Part shown: in pieces, positions 34,546 to 42,021 of the stretch
Position numbering within the stretch: position 1 is the first letter of the stretch
Layout: every line of letters starts with the position of its first letter
Source of the DNA: Deltaproteobacteria bacterium
GTDB taxonomy: Bacteria > Desulfobacterota > Desulfuromonadia > Desulfuromonadales > JAAYDE01
Direction: 5' to 3'
Length of the DNA: 43,030 bases
Assembly (NCBI GenBank): GCA_012729375.1
Contig: JAAYDE010000042.1
Coordinates: 1 to 43,030 of the forward strand
Position numbers and translations under genes: made by a program
Notes under the pieces: model-generated
Seen by the model: only the letters and a program-made list of their open reading frames with translations
Told to the model about the DNA's origin: nothing
The model's database searches: none

Positions 34546-35265
34546 TCAATCTCTTATCAGCCGCTGCTCCCCCGCGTAGAGGTTGAAGCGGGGAGGCCGC
34601 AGAAATCCCACCAGCGTCATTCCCTTTTCCCGCGCCAGTTGCACGGCCAGGGTGGTCGGGGCGGACACGCCGGCCAGCACCGGAAAGCCGGCGCGGCCGG
34701 CTTTGTCCGCCATCTCCAGGCTGAGGCGCGAAGAGAGCAGGCAGAAGACCGCCTCACGGAGGCGGTTTGCCAACAGCAGGCTGCCGATGCACTTGTCGAG
34801 AGCGTTGTGACGGCCGACATCCTCGGCAAATATCAGCAGGGAGCCGTTGCCGTCATAGAGGGCGGCGGCGTGGGTGGCCCCGGTTTGGGAAAAGATCCAC
34901 TGATGGGTGAAGAAATCCTTCTGCAGTTCGAAGAGAAAGCGGGGGCTGAAACGCGGACCATCCCCGGAATCGAGGGGCGGCCGCTCCTTCGCGGCGGGAT
35001 TCCCGCCACCTTTGACCGTCACGATATCGATGACGCCAGCGTTCAGGGGACGGACTTCCCGCACCTCCGCGCCAGCGTCGATGAGCCCCTGAGCGTAGCA
35101 CCAGCCAACAGCCAGTTCCTTGTCCATCCCCGGCATTCGCAGGGCGTGGTTTTTTACGATACCGTTCACGGCGATTTCCAGGGGGGCTTCCACGGCGATC
35201 TTTTCCCTGCGGGATTTGAATCCCGAATCCCCATAGGCGATGATTTCCACCTGTTCAATCTGCAT
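34546..35265 (-). CDS. fdhD: FdhD-like protein (formate dehydrogenase accessory sulfurtransferase) lacking the cysteine motif
   Basis: 239 aa. FdhD moves sulfur from IscS to the molybdenum/tungsten cofactor of formate dehydrogenase. Family features present: EAPLEIAVNGIVKNHALRMP, the conserved ELAVGW-x-x-A-Q-G-L-I stretch, ATHAAALYDGNGSLLIFAED, DVGRHNALDKCIGSLLL, LLSSRLSLEMADKA and GVSAPTTLAVQLA. The C-x-x-C sulfurtransfer motif that should stand between the central strand (IVTV) and the LFELQKDF helix is absent; that loop reads GGGNPAAKERPPLDSGDGPR. So it is either an inactive/altered paralogue or uses another cysteine. No formate dehydrogenase gene is in the window. The start has a GAGGAG ribosome site. 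Confidence 0.85.
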   Translation of the reverse strand: MQIEQVEIIAYGDSGFKSRREKIAVEAPLEIAVNGIVKNHALRMPGMDKELAVGWCYAQGLIDAGAEVREVRPLNAGVIDIVTVKGGGNPAAKERPPLDSGDGPRFSPRFLFELQKDFFTHQWIFSQTGATHAAALYDGNGSLLIFAEDVGRHNALDKCIGSLLLANRLREAVFCLLSSRLSLEMADKAGRAGFPVLAGVSAPTTLAVQLAREKGMTLVGFLRPPRFNLYAGEQRLIRD

Positions 35266-35569
35266 GGCGGCGGCTCCTCAAAATTGCTGAATTCACCAAA
35301 ATTGGCCTTGTTTGAGAAAGGATAGAACAGGGTTGTTTTTTAAGCAACGCCGAATCGGGTTGGCCCGGCTTTTGCTGAACCTGAGATGCCCCCATATGCA
35401 GCTCCCCTTGCCGGCCGCCGCTTGCCAGCTTTATGGAAAAGGGGCGAACACACGGTTGTGGCCGACAATGAAAGGCTTCATCCCGTCACCGTCCCTATGG
35501 TACAAAAAAGGCCAAACACAAAGGCTGCGGCGATGCAACGCTTCTTGGGGAGAAGGAGAACAGAAGCTC

Positions 35570-36367
35570 ATGGATGAAAGACATTCCTTTCCGGAAACCC
35601 GTTGCGCGGCCATGATCCGCCGGTCCCACGCCATTGTCGCCCTCACCGGCGCCGGCATCTCCACGGCGGCGGGGATTGCCGATTTCCGGGGGCCCAGGGG
35701 TCTCTATGCCAGCCGTCGCTACGACCCGGAACAGACCTTCGATATCGACGGGTTCCGCCGCGAGCCCCGGTACTTCTATGAATTCTGCCGTGATTTTGTC
35801 GATACCCTGAAGGAGATCCGGCCCACCTTCAGCCACCGTTTTCTGGCCGAACTGGAGGGTACAGGGAAGCTTTCCGGTGTGGTCACCCAGAACATCGACA
35901 TCCTCCACCAACTGGCCGGAAGCCGCAATGTCATCGAACTCCACGGCTCCTGCCGGAACGCCGTTTGCATCTCCTGCCGACAAAGATATGAAGAACTGAC
36001 CTATGAGTGGTGGGATCGGGCCATGGCCGAAAGCTCCATTCCTCCAGTCGCCTGTTGTCCCCTTTGCCGCGGGGTTCTCAAGCCCGACATCGTCTTTTTC
36101 GGTGAACTTGTCAAGGGCTTTGGAGAGGCTGAACGGCTTATCGCCGACTGCGATCTGCTGCTGATCCTCGGTTCCTCGCTTCAGGTCGCCCCCGCTTCCC
36201 TACTGCCCTGGAAAACGGAAGCGCCCACCCTGGTCATCAACCGCGGAGAGGTGATGCTTTCCGCAGCCGCCAACCGCACCTTTATCGACGATGACCTTGA
36301 CGGCTATTTGCGAAACGTGGCGGGCCGCCTCGGCATGGGAAGTGTCAATGGAGATTTTGCTGTTTAA
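35570..36367 (+). CDS. SIR2-family NAD-dependent protein deacylase (sirtuin)
   Basis: 265 aa from the ATG at 35570, preceded by AGAAGGAG; the frame extends 86 codons upstream without any domain. Sirtuin motifs in order: IVALTGAGISTAAGIADFRG (NAD binding), VVTQNIDILHQLAG, VIELHGSC with the catalytic His, a Cys4 zinc site (CRNAVCISC ... ACCPLC), LKPDIVFFGELV, LLILGSSLQVAP and the late PTLVINRGE. It removes acyl groups from protein lysines, releasing nicotinamide and O-acyl-ADP-ribose. The single neighbouring small gene 51 bases downstream might be co-transcribed. Confidence 0.93.
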   Translation: MDERHSFPETRCAAMIRRSHAIVALTGAGISTAAGIADFRGPRGLYASRRYDPEQTFDIDGFRREPRYFYEFCRDFVDTLKEIRPTFSHRFLAELEGTGKLSGVVTQNIDILHQLAGSRNVIELHGSCRNAVCISCRQRYEELTYEWWDRAMAESSIPPVACCPLCRGVLKPDIVFFGELVKGFGEAERLIADCDLLLILGSSLQVAPASLLPWKTEAPTLVINRGEVMLSAAANRTFIDDDLDGYLRNVAGRLGMGSVNGDFAV

Positions 36368-36418
36368 AAAATAGCGACCGCCGGTCTCACGGTTTCCTCT
36401 CTGAAAAGGATCTCTTCG

Positions 36419-36742
36419 ATGGAATTCGATGATGTGCAAAATGTTTTCGGCGATCTCTTGCTCGAGGTGCGCTATGGCCTGGTGCTGGCCTACTATCGGC
36501 TCGGCAATCTGCGCCGCGCCCAGGAGGTCGCCGAAGAGGCCGCCAAGAACATGAAACTGGCGGCCCGTTATCTGCTGCGGTGGCGGGTTCGCCAGCCCAA
36601 GCTCGGCCCCCTGGGCATAATCCCTGACGGGGAGAACCGTGCCTGTTTTTACCGGGAGGAGATGCGCGAGGAGTGGCAACGCAGCGAAGGGTCTTTGCTG
36701 TGGCTGAAGAAGATCATGAAGATTGCCGGTGTGGGGTGTTAA
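36419..36742 (+). CDS. Small hypothetical protein
   Basis: 107 aa, soluble, mostly helical. The ATG has an AAAAGGA ribosome site and the coding sequence has the same composition as its neighbours, so it is probably real. Residues about 15-55 (RYGLVLAYYRLGNLRRAQEV, AAKNMKLAARYLLRW) resemble a single TPR-like helix pair. The end is basic (WLKKIMKIAGVG). No family recognised. It sits nine bases before the Cache-GGDEF gene, which suggests one operon. Confidence 0.65.
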   Translation: MEFDDVQNVFGDLLLEVRYGLVLAYYRLGNLRRAQEVAEEAAKNMKLAARYLLRWRVRQPKLGPLGIIPDGENRACFYREEMREEWQRSEGSLLWLKKIMKIAGVGC

Positions 36743-36751
36743 GCAAAGAAA

Positions 36752-38488
36752 ATGGTGCCCGCTACCCTGAGCCTCAAAACCCGTATTCTCTTTTTGGCTG
36801 CGTTGTTGGTGGTTGGTGCTTCCCTGGCTTCCTGGCTGGCTTTCCAAGCCCTCACCGAGGAAATCGTCGAGCGGTGGGGACGGCAGGTGGCGGAAATTCA
36901 GGTGCGTTACGACAGCGCTCGCCTGCTCCAGTCCCTGGAGCGGGAAATCGCCCTGTCCCGCCAGATGGCTGATTCGGTAACCCTCGTCAACTGGGCGAAG
37001 AACCCCGCCGACGAAAAACTCCGCGCCGAAGCGATCCGGCAAATGGAGAGTTTCCGTGACAATTTCCGGGACAAAAGCTACTTTGTCGCCCTTCGAAAAA
37101 ACCTCCATTACTATTACAACAACGCCGCCAACGAGTTCGCCGGAAAGCAGTTCCGTTATGTATTGGACCCCGGCAAGGCCGAGGATGCCTGGTTTTTCCA
37201 ACTGATCGAGGAGGGGCGGGATTTTCATCTCAACGTCAACCCCGATGTGGAACTGGGAGTGACCAAACTGTGGATCGATGTCCTCATGCGGGACGACGCC
37301 GGACAGATCGTGGGCATGGTGGGCACCGGCCTGGATCTGGACGCATTCCTGCAGAATATCGTCGACATCGGCCAGGACGGCATCACGACCCTGTTCGTCG
37401 ACTATAACGGCGCCATCCAACTCTACCGGGACCGCAACTACATCGATTTCGCCAGCATCATCAAGCCGGAAGGGCAGAAGAACACCATCGACCTTCTTTT
37501 CGAGTTGCCTGAAGACAAGCGGCAGGTTCTCTCCATGCTGTCAATCCTCAAAAAGGACGGGGGCGAAGTCGGAGCGGTGGAAAGCCGGTTTGTCACGGTG
37601 GAGGGGCGGAAACAGCTGGCTGGCGTCGCTTTTCTGCCGACCATCGGCTGGTTCGAGATCACTTTTCTGGACTTGAAGACCCTGCTGCCCGTCAATCATT
37701 TCCTGCCTTTGGCTGCCGTTTTCCTTGTCACTTTGGCGATAACCCTGGTGGCCTTCCATCTTTTTGTCCGGAAACGGGTGCTGCAGCCGATCATCGACCT
37801 CGGTACCGCCGTGGAACAGGTGCGTCACGGCGATTTCCGCCTGCCGACCCTGGCCAAGCCGGACAATGAAATCGGCCGCCTGATGGGGCATTTCGAAGAG
37901 ATGGCCGACGCCCTCAAGGCGTCGACCGAGGATCTGCAGCGCCAGGTGGATGAACGGACCCTGGACCTGCACCGTCTGGCGCGGGTGGACTCTTTGACCG
38001 ACCTGAAGAACCGCCGCGGCGTCGATGAGGTGTTGGCTGCGCAGATTGAACAATGTGCGCGCTTGGGAAGTCACTTCGGTGTCCTGTGGATGGATGTCGA
38101 TGGTTTCAAGGCGATCAATGATCGTCTGGGCCACCAGACGGGGGATGTGGTTCTTCGCGATGTGGCCCGGTGGCTGCGTTCCTGTCTGCGCCCCTATGAC
38201 GAAGCCGGGCGCTGGGGCGGGGATGAGTTTGTGGCCGTCCTTTCCTTCTGTGACGGCAGAACGTTGCAAATGGTCGCCCAGCGTATCCGCTGCCGGGTGG
38301 AAGAAGAGAGCCGGAAATTAAACGTCCCCGTCACGGTGAGTATCGGCGGCTATCTGGTTGGGCCGAAAGATGGACTGGACAGGGTTCTGCACCAGGTCGA
38401 TCAGGCTCTTTACCGGGCCAAGGAAGAGGGTCGCAATCGGGTGTGGATCGAAACGGAGCCCGCCTTTCCCCAAAAGGGGCATGAGTGA
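36752..38488 (+). CDS. Membrane diguanylate cyclase: Cache-HAMP-GGDEF
   Basis: 578 aa. TM1 about residues 10-30 (ILFLAALLVVGASLASWLAF), a periplasmic double-Cache-type sensor about 35-310 (KLWIDVLMRDDAGQIVGMVG and related strands), TM2 about 318-340, HAMP about 341-395, and a C-terminal GGDEF domain about 410-570. The active site is intact: RWGGDEFVAV with Gly-Gly-Asp-Glu-Phe at 489-493, plus the allosteric I-site RPYD at 480-483, five residues before it. DSLTDLKNRRGVDE and WMDVDGFKAINDRLG also match. It should make c-di-GMP with product inhibition in response to a periplasmic ligand. The ribosome site is weak, so it may be coupled to the preceding small gene. Confidence 0.94.
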   Translation: MVPATLSLKTRILFLAALLVVGASLASWLAFQALTEEIVERWGRQVAEIQVRYDSARLLQSLEREIALSRQMADSVTLVNWAKNPADEKLRAEAIRQMESFRDNFRDKSYFVALRKNLHYYYNNAANEFAGKQFRYVLDPGKAEDAWFFQLIEEGRDFHLNVNPDVELGVTKLWIDVLMRDDAGQIVGMVGTGLDLDAFLQNIVDIGQDGITTLFVDYNGAIQLYRDRNYIDFASIIKPEGQKNTIDLLFELPEDKRQVLSMLSILKKDGGEVGAVESRFVTVEGRKQLAGVAFLPTIGWFEITFLDLKTLLPVNHFLPLAAVFLVTLAITLVAFHLFVRKRVLQPIIDLGTAVEQVRHGDFRLPTLAKPDNEIGRLMGHFEEMADALKASTEDLQRQVDERTLDLHRLARVDSLTDLKNRRGVDEVLAAQIEQCARLGSHFGVLWMDVDGFKAINDRLGHQTGDVVLRDVARWLRSCLRPYDEAGRWGGDEFVAVLSFCDGRTLQMVAQRIRCRVEEESRKLNVPVTVSIGGYLVGPKDGLDRVLHQVDQALYRAKEEGRNRVWIETEPAFPQKGHE

Positions 38489-38615
38489 GGCCGGAACTTG
38501 GCGTCATCGAGGCCAAGAAACGAGTCGTCGATTTTCCCCCTGAAGATGCCGTTTCCGGTGGAAAATTATTTACAAGCTCCGGGATAAGTTGTATGAAATA
38601 TAAAAGTTCATCAAT

Positions 38616-38690
38616 GGGCGGTTAACTCAGCGGGAGAGTGCCATCCTCACACGGTGGAAGTCGCCGGTTCGAATCCAGCACCGCCCACCA
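38616..38690 (+). tRNA. tRNA-Val (anticodon CAC)
   Basis: 75 nt with encoded CCA. Acceptor stem GGGCGGT/ACCGCCC, D stem ACTC/GAGT, anticodon stem CCATC/GGTGG with loop CTCACAC (anticodon CAC at 38648-38650), T arm GCCGG-TTCGAAT-CCAGC and discriminator A. The T stem contains one C-A mismatch (C51-A63 position); everything else pairs. It reads GTG codons. Confidence 0.93.
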
Positions 38691-38785
38691 AGCGACTTGT
38701 CGAAGGTTTTCCGGTTTGTCCGGGAAACTTTTTTGTGATCCCGGCACTGTTCCCCCCGTCTTTTTGTGGGCGAGGAATAAAAGGC

Positions 38786-38824
38786 AAAAGGACTTGGCCT
38801 GAGAAATGGCTGAGTCCTTTTTTT
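38786..38824 (+). terminator. Intrinsic terminator downstream of tRNA-Val
   Basis: AAAAGGACT-TGGCC, an 8-base loop, then GGCTG-AGTCCTTTT: a stem of about 14 bp with two wobble pairs, ending in seven Ts. It lies 96 bases beyond the tRNA. The A-run on the 5' side would let it work weakly in the opposite direction too. Confidence 0.85.
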
Positions 38825-38970
38825 GTTTTGACCCAGAGGGAGGATCCTTCAGCGGGTTGCCGTGAAGGGTGTGGACTTGGAAGTAGTCGGATAAAAAGAA
38901 AAGAACCCGGTCATTCATCCAGGCCATGGCTGGCTCCGGCCGATGTGGCGGATTTTTGGTGAAAAATGCA

Positions 38971-38991
38971 TTGATTGAGTCATTGAATCAA
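38971..38991. promoter_or_regulatory. TTGATT-N9-AATCAA inverted repeat
   Basis: A 6-bp palindromic pair with 9 bases between. The half sites recall FNR/CRP-type TTGAT/ATCAA boxes but the spacing is far too long for a standard FNR site. It lies about 300 bases upstream of the heme oxygenase gene. Regulator unknown. Confidence 0.25.
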
Positions 38992-39226
38992 GGCGCGGCC
39001 TTGTGAAAAGTCAAGAATTTGACAACAGTCGACTTTCCGCTGACGGGCCTGCGGCGGTGGGAAAGGCGTTTTGGGCTGTTGACGCGGTTTTTCCGGCCAG
39101 GCGGGCATGTTGCCCGTAAAAAGGTAACGAATCCGGGAGAAATGATCCTTTTGGGCAGGTGGGTTCCTGGAGAATAGTCGCTCCTTCCAAAAAAACGTCC
39201 TTATGTAAACGAAAAAGAGGTACTTT

Positions 39227-39253
39227 TTGACACAAAAAGGGTATTTTTATGAA
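39227..39253 (+). promoter_or_regulatory. Possible promoter of the heme oxygenase operon
   Basis: A perfect -35 TTGACA (39227-39232) is followed after 15 bases by TATGAA (39248-39253), a 4/6 match to the -10 consensus with a short spacer, about 30 bases before the start codon region. The surroundings are unusually A/T-rich. Confidence 0.3.
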
Positions 39254-39285
39254 ATCATTTTAAATTCCACTTTGGAGAACGAAAA

Positions 39286-40614
39286 ATGACCCCCCCAGAT
39301 GAGTGCAAACCAGTCCAGGATTCCATGCCCATCATGAAGCGACTCAAAGAGGAAACCGCTGCATACCACGCCAAACTGGAATCCCTTCCCTTCTTTAAGA
39401 TGCTCATGGAGCATCGCCTGCCCTTGGAGTGCTATGTCAATCAGCTCCGGGCCCTGTCGATAATCCATGGCGTTTTGGAAAGCGAGATGGCCGGGGAGAA
39501 AGCGGTGGCGGTCTTCTGGGATGACAGCCTGCGCAAGCTCCCCTTGCTGGAAAAGGATCTCGCTTATTTCCAGCCTCGCGTTCTTTTGGACGCCCGGGGA
39601 CCCGTTGCCGCGGCCCTGGCCGTGACGGAAAAAATCCGCTTGCGGAGGGTGGAAAAACCGATCACCTTGCTGGGCTGTCTTTATGTTTTTGAAGGGTCGA
39701 TCCTCGGCAACAGGATGCATCAGGCGGATATCGCGGCAAACTTTCACCTGGAAGGGGTAAACGGCTGCCGCTATTATTTCAGCTATGGCGATCAGGTGGG
39801 CGCCCGGTGGCGGGAATTCTCCCAAAAAATCAACGACACACTGGGAGACTCTGCAGACCATGGCGATATCGTTGCCGCCGCGGACGAGACTTTCGCCGGG
39901 CTGGAGACCCTGTACAGGGCCCTCTACCCGCTCGAAAAGAGCGCCCAATCCTTTCACATAACGCGCATCAATCCGGAAGCCGGAAATCATCCGATGCCGC
40001 AGGACGAAAGGGAAATCGGCGCCGCCTTAAGGGCCAGTGCTCAGGGTTGGAACGAATTTGGCTATTACCTGCAGCGTTATGGCCAGCGGGGAAAACGGTT
40101 TTCCGACAGTGACACCTGCTGGCTGGCGACCTTGGCCGCCCTGGAGCCGGCAATAGTCCGCCAGCAGATAGACTGGCTCTGCAGGGTGCTGGCCAGCCGC
40201 GGCATGCCGACGATCATGATGGAATATTCCTTGCGTTTTTTGTCCGCAGAGCTGGCCAAAGTGGTTCCGGAGAAACAAGCCAGTTATCAAAAGCTGGTGG
40301 ATGCCGCCGACTCTCTCCGGGCAGCCAGGGAAAAGATCGTTGCCAGTTCGGATCTGCAATCCCTGAGCGCGGAGTTTGACCAGGCCATCCCTGATGACAT
40401 GGCCCAAGATTACCGCAACACCGGGAAACTCCTGGTAGCTGCGGTCGCCGATGAAAAAGGGGGTATCAAGGGAAGCGTTGCCGCCCTGCAGGGGTGGTTG
40501 ACCGATCCGCAACGATTTTCCGGGGGATGGATAGGCGCCGTCACCTCCATCCTGCAAAAAGCCCAGCGGATTGTGGCGGCAGGTTCCGACCAGGTTTCTG
40601 AACCCGGAGAATAA
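39286..40614 (+). CDS. Biliverdin-producing heme oxygenase (BphO-like) with long C-terminal extension
   Basis: 442 aa. Residues about 15-225 are a heme oxygenase domain: LKEETAAYHAKLE with the predicted proximal heme ligand His28, CLYVFEGSILGNRMH as the distal-helix glycine motif (compare LYVLEGSTLGG in bacteriophytochrome-associated enzymes), and YFSYGDQVGARWREFSQKI. Such enzymes split heme to biliverdin, CO and iron. Residues about 230-442 form an additional all-helical domain that I cannot assign (GWNEFGYYLQRYGQRG, RGMPTIMMEYSLRFLSAELA); ordinary heme oxygenases end near residue 210-230. The start has a GGAG site 8 bases upstream. A cobalamin-binding protein gene follows after 4 bases and a PAS-GGDEF gene after that, implying one operon; no phytochrome gene is seen. 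Confidence 0.85.
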   Translation: MTPPDECKPVQDSMPIMKRLKEETAAYHAKLESLPFFKMLMEHRLPLECYVNQLRALSIIHGVLESEMAGEKAVAVFWDDSLRKLPLLEKDLAYFQPRVLLDARGPVAAALAVTEKIRLRRVEKPITLLGCLYVFEGSILGNRMHQADIAANFHLEGVNGCRYYFSYGDQVGARWREFSQKINDTLGDSADHGDIVAAADETFAGLETLYRALYPLEKSAQSFHITRINPEAGNHPMPQDEREIGAALRASAQGWNEFGYYLQRYGQRGKRFSDSDTCWLATLAALEPAIVRQQIDWLCRVLASRGMPTIMMEYSLRFLSAELAKVVPEKQASYQKLVDAADSLRAAREKIVASSDLQSLSAEFDQAIPDDMAQDYRNTGKLLVAAVADEKGGIKGSVAALQGWLTDPQRFSGGWIGAVTSILQKAQRIVAAGSDQVSEPGE

Positions 40615-40618
40615 AGCC

Positions 40619-41254
40619 ATGGTTGATGAAAACCTTTATCAGGGTTACCTGAAAGCCCTTCTCGCCGGAAGACGCAGCGAGTGCCACGATACCGTCACGG
40701 GTTTGCTGGCCGCCGGTATCGGGGTCAAAGAGCTGTATGACCGGCTGTTTCAACGGAGCATGTACCGGGTAGGAGAACTGTGGGAGGAGAATCAGATCAC
40801 GGTCGCCAACGAGCATTTGGCCACATCCATCACCGAAGGTCTGCTGAATCTTGTTTATCCGACGATTTTTGCTTCCGAACGCATCGACAAGAAAGCCGTC
40901 ATTTCCTGCAGTGCCAACGAGTTTCACCAAATCGGCGGCAAAATGGTCGCCGATATAATGGAACTCAACGGTTGGGACGGACATTTTCTGGGGGCAAACA
41001 CGCCCATTGAGGCCCTTCTGGAATATGTTCAGGAGATACGTCCCGATCTTGTCGCTCTTTCTCTGAGTATTTTATCCAACATAGGAAACCTTACTCAAAG
41101 TATTGATGCCATTAAAAGCGATTTCCCCAGCCTGGATGTGCTTATCGGCGGACAGGCTTTTCGGTGGGGAGGGGCCGACGTCGCTCGGCAGTACGCCGGC
41201 GTGGAATTGATACCCTCCCTGGATGAGTTGGAAAATCTGCTGAAAAAAATCTGA
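40619..41254 (+). CDS. Stand-alone cobalamin-binding protein with the W-x9-EH motif of B12 photoreceptors
   Basis: 211 aa: a helical cap (B12-binding_2, about 5-85) followed by a Rossmann-like B12-binding domain (about 88-205). The cap has LWEENQITVANEH, i.e. Trp55-x9-Glu65-His66, the pattern that in CarH-type photoreceptors encloses the adenosyl group. The second domain has ANEFHQIGGKMVADIM with His103 as the predicted lower cobalt ligand (E-x-H-x-x-G variant), GWDGHFLGANTP, LVALSLSILSNIGNL and DVLIGGQAF. There is no MerR DNA-binding domain, so output must go through a partner. The ATG at 40619 lies 9 bases after GGAG. The next gene begins one base after its stop. A corrinoid methyltransferase subunit is the main alternative, but no methyltransferase partner is nearby. 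Confidence 0.88.
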   Translation: MVDENLYQGYLKALLAGRRSECHDTVTGLLAAGIGVKELYDRLFQRSMYRVGELWEENQITVANEHLATSITEGLLNLVYPTIFASERIDKKAVISCSANEFHQIGGKMVADIMELNGWDGHFLGANTPIEALLEYVQEIRPDLVALSLSILSNIGNLTQSIDAIKSDFPSLDVLIGGQAFRWGGADVARQYAGVELIPSLDELENLLKKI

Positions 41255-41255
41255 C

Positions 41256-41924
41256 ATGATTCGAGACATGACCGTATCCAGTGAAGCCATAGCCTATTTG
41301 CAACAGCAGGCTCCTGTTATTTTTCTGGTTCTTGAAGAAAATGGAGTTGTTGTCGCAGCGAATGAACACACCAAGGAGGTTTTTGGTGGTTCACCGGTCG
41401 GAAAGCATTTTAAGGATTTAATAATTGATTTCAGGCATAATTTTTCGATTGATAAAATAAACGAAGATCCGTCCAGAGAAACATTGATCAACATAACGAC
41501 TGGTTCAGGTTTGCCGCGGAGCTATTATTTTACTTTTAAAAAACTATCTGGCCACTTTATCGTTTTTGGACGTATTGATTTTGAAGAATTTGAAAAAATG
41601 CAGAGAGAAGTAATCTCTCTAAATAAGGATTTAAACAACCTGACCCGGGAGCTGTATAAAAAAAATGCTTTGCTCAAAAAAACCAATGATGATCTTAAAA
41701 TCGCCAACGATAAAATTGTCGAAATTTCCCGCAGAGATCCATTGACACAACTTTATAATAGACGTTATTTTGAGGAAAAAAAAGGGTTAGAGCGAATTGC
41801 CGGGATTCACCCGAAAAGGGTGCGGACCATAGTAGCTCAGGCCCGAGAGATGACGGGGGAGGCCGAGAAAGGTCGGCACACCTGGCTAGAGGAAAAAGGC
41901 GAGGGTAAAGGTCGTCTGGTATAA
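41256..41924 (+). CDS. PAS protein with truncated GGDEF domain
   Basis: 222 aa in markedly A/T-rich DNA. Residues about 8-110 form a PAS domain (VIFLVLEENGVVVAANEHTK, YYFTFKKLSGHFIVFGRIDF), then a coiled coil about 115-160 (SLNKDLNNLTRELYKKNALL), then the start of a GGDEF domain: ISRRDPLTQLYNRRYFEE. About 30 bases later base composition changes and the protein ends in KGLERIAGIHPKRVRTIVAQ and a polar tail unrelated to GGDEF; no GGDEF motif exists in any frame before the next gene. So the catalytic domain is missing and no cyclase activity is expected. The ATG at 41256 follows the B12 protein stop by one base. It may survive as a PAS sensor or be a decayed gene. Confidence 0.75.
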   Translation: MIRDMTVSSEAIAYLQQQAPVIFLVLEENGVVVAANEHTKEVFGGSPVGKHFKDLIIDFRHNFSIDKINEDPSRETLINITTGSGLPRSYYFTFKKLSGHFIVFGRIDFEEFEKMQREVISLNKDLNNLTRELYKKNALLKKTNDDLKIANDKIVEISRRDPLTQLYNRRYFEEKKGLERIAGIHPKRVRTIVAQAREMTGEAEKGRHTWLEEKGEGKGRLV

Positions 41925-42021
41925 TCTGAGGAGTATCAAGCAGGCGCCGGAATTCACGGAGAAGTCCTTGCCGACTCGTGATTTGGAGGCGGGACACCTT
42001 ATTTTTACAGAGGAGTTCATC

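Larger units (their letters stand above)
38691..39285. other. Noncoding region between tRNA-Val and the heme oxygenase gene
   Basis: About 595 bases without a supportable gene. Besides the terminator at 38786-38824 it holds an A/T-rich inverted repeat TTGATT-N9-AATCAA (38971-38991) and a small hairpin CGGGCA-TGT-TGCCCG (39102-39116). The last 100 bases are A/T-rich and hold the putative promoter of the heme oxygenase operon. I see no tRNA or known RNA family in the rest. Confidence 0.6.

Noticed and set aside
35312..35569. 86-codon upstream extension of the sirtuin frame
   Set aside because: No homology to sirtuins; the ATG at 35570 has an AGAAGGAG site and leads straight into the domain.
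38971..38991. Candidate FNR box
   Set aside because: Half-site spacing does not fit FNR or CRP; kept only as an unassigned inverted repeat.
41790..42021. Group II intron or insertion sequence remnant
   Set aside because: The sequence feels like noncoding mobile-element DNA, but no domain V, transposase fragment or terminal repeats could be found, so it is not annotated as such.
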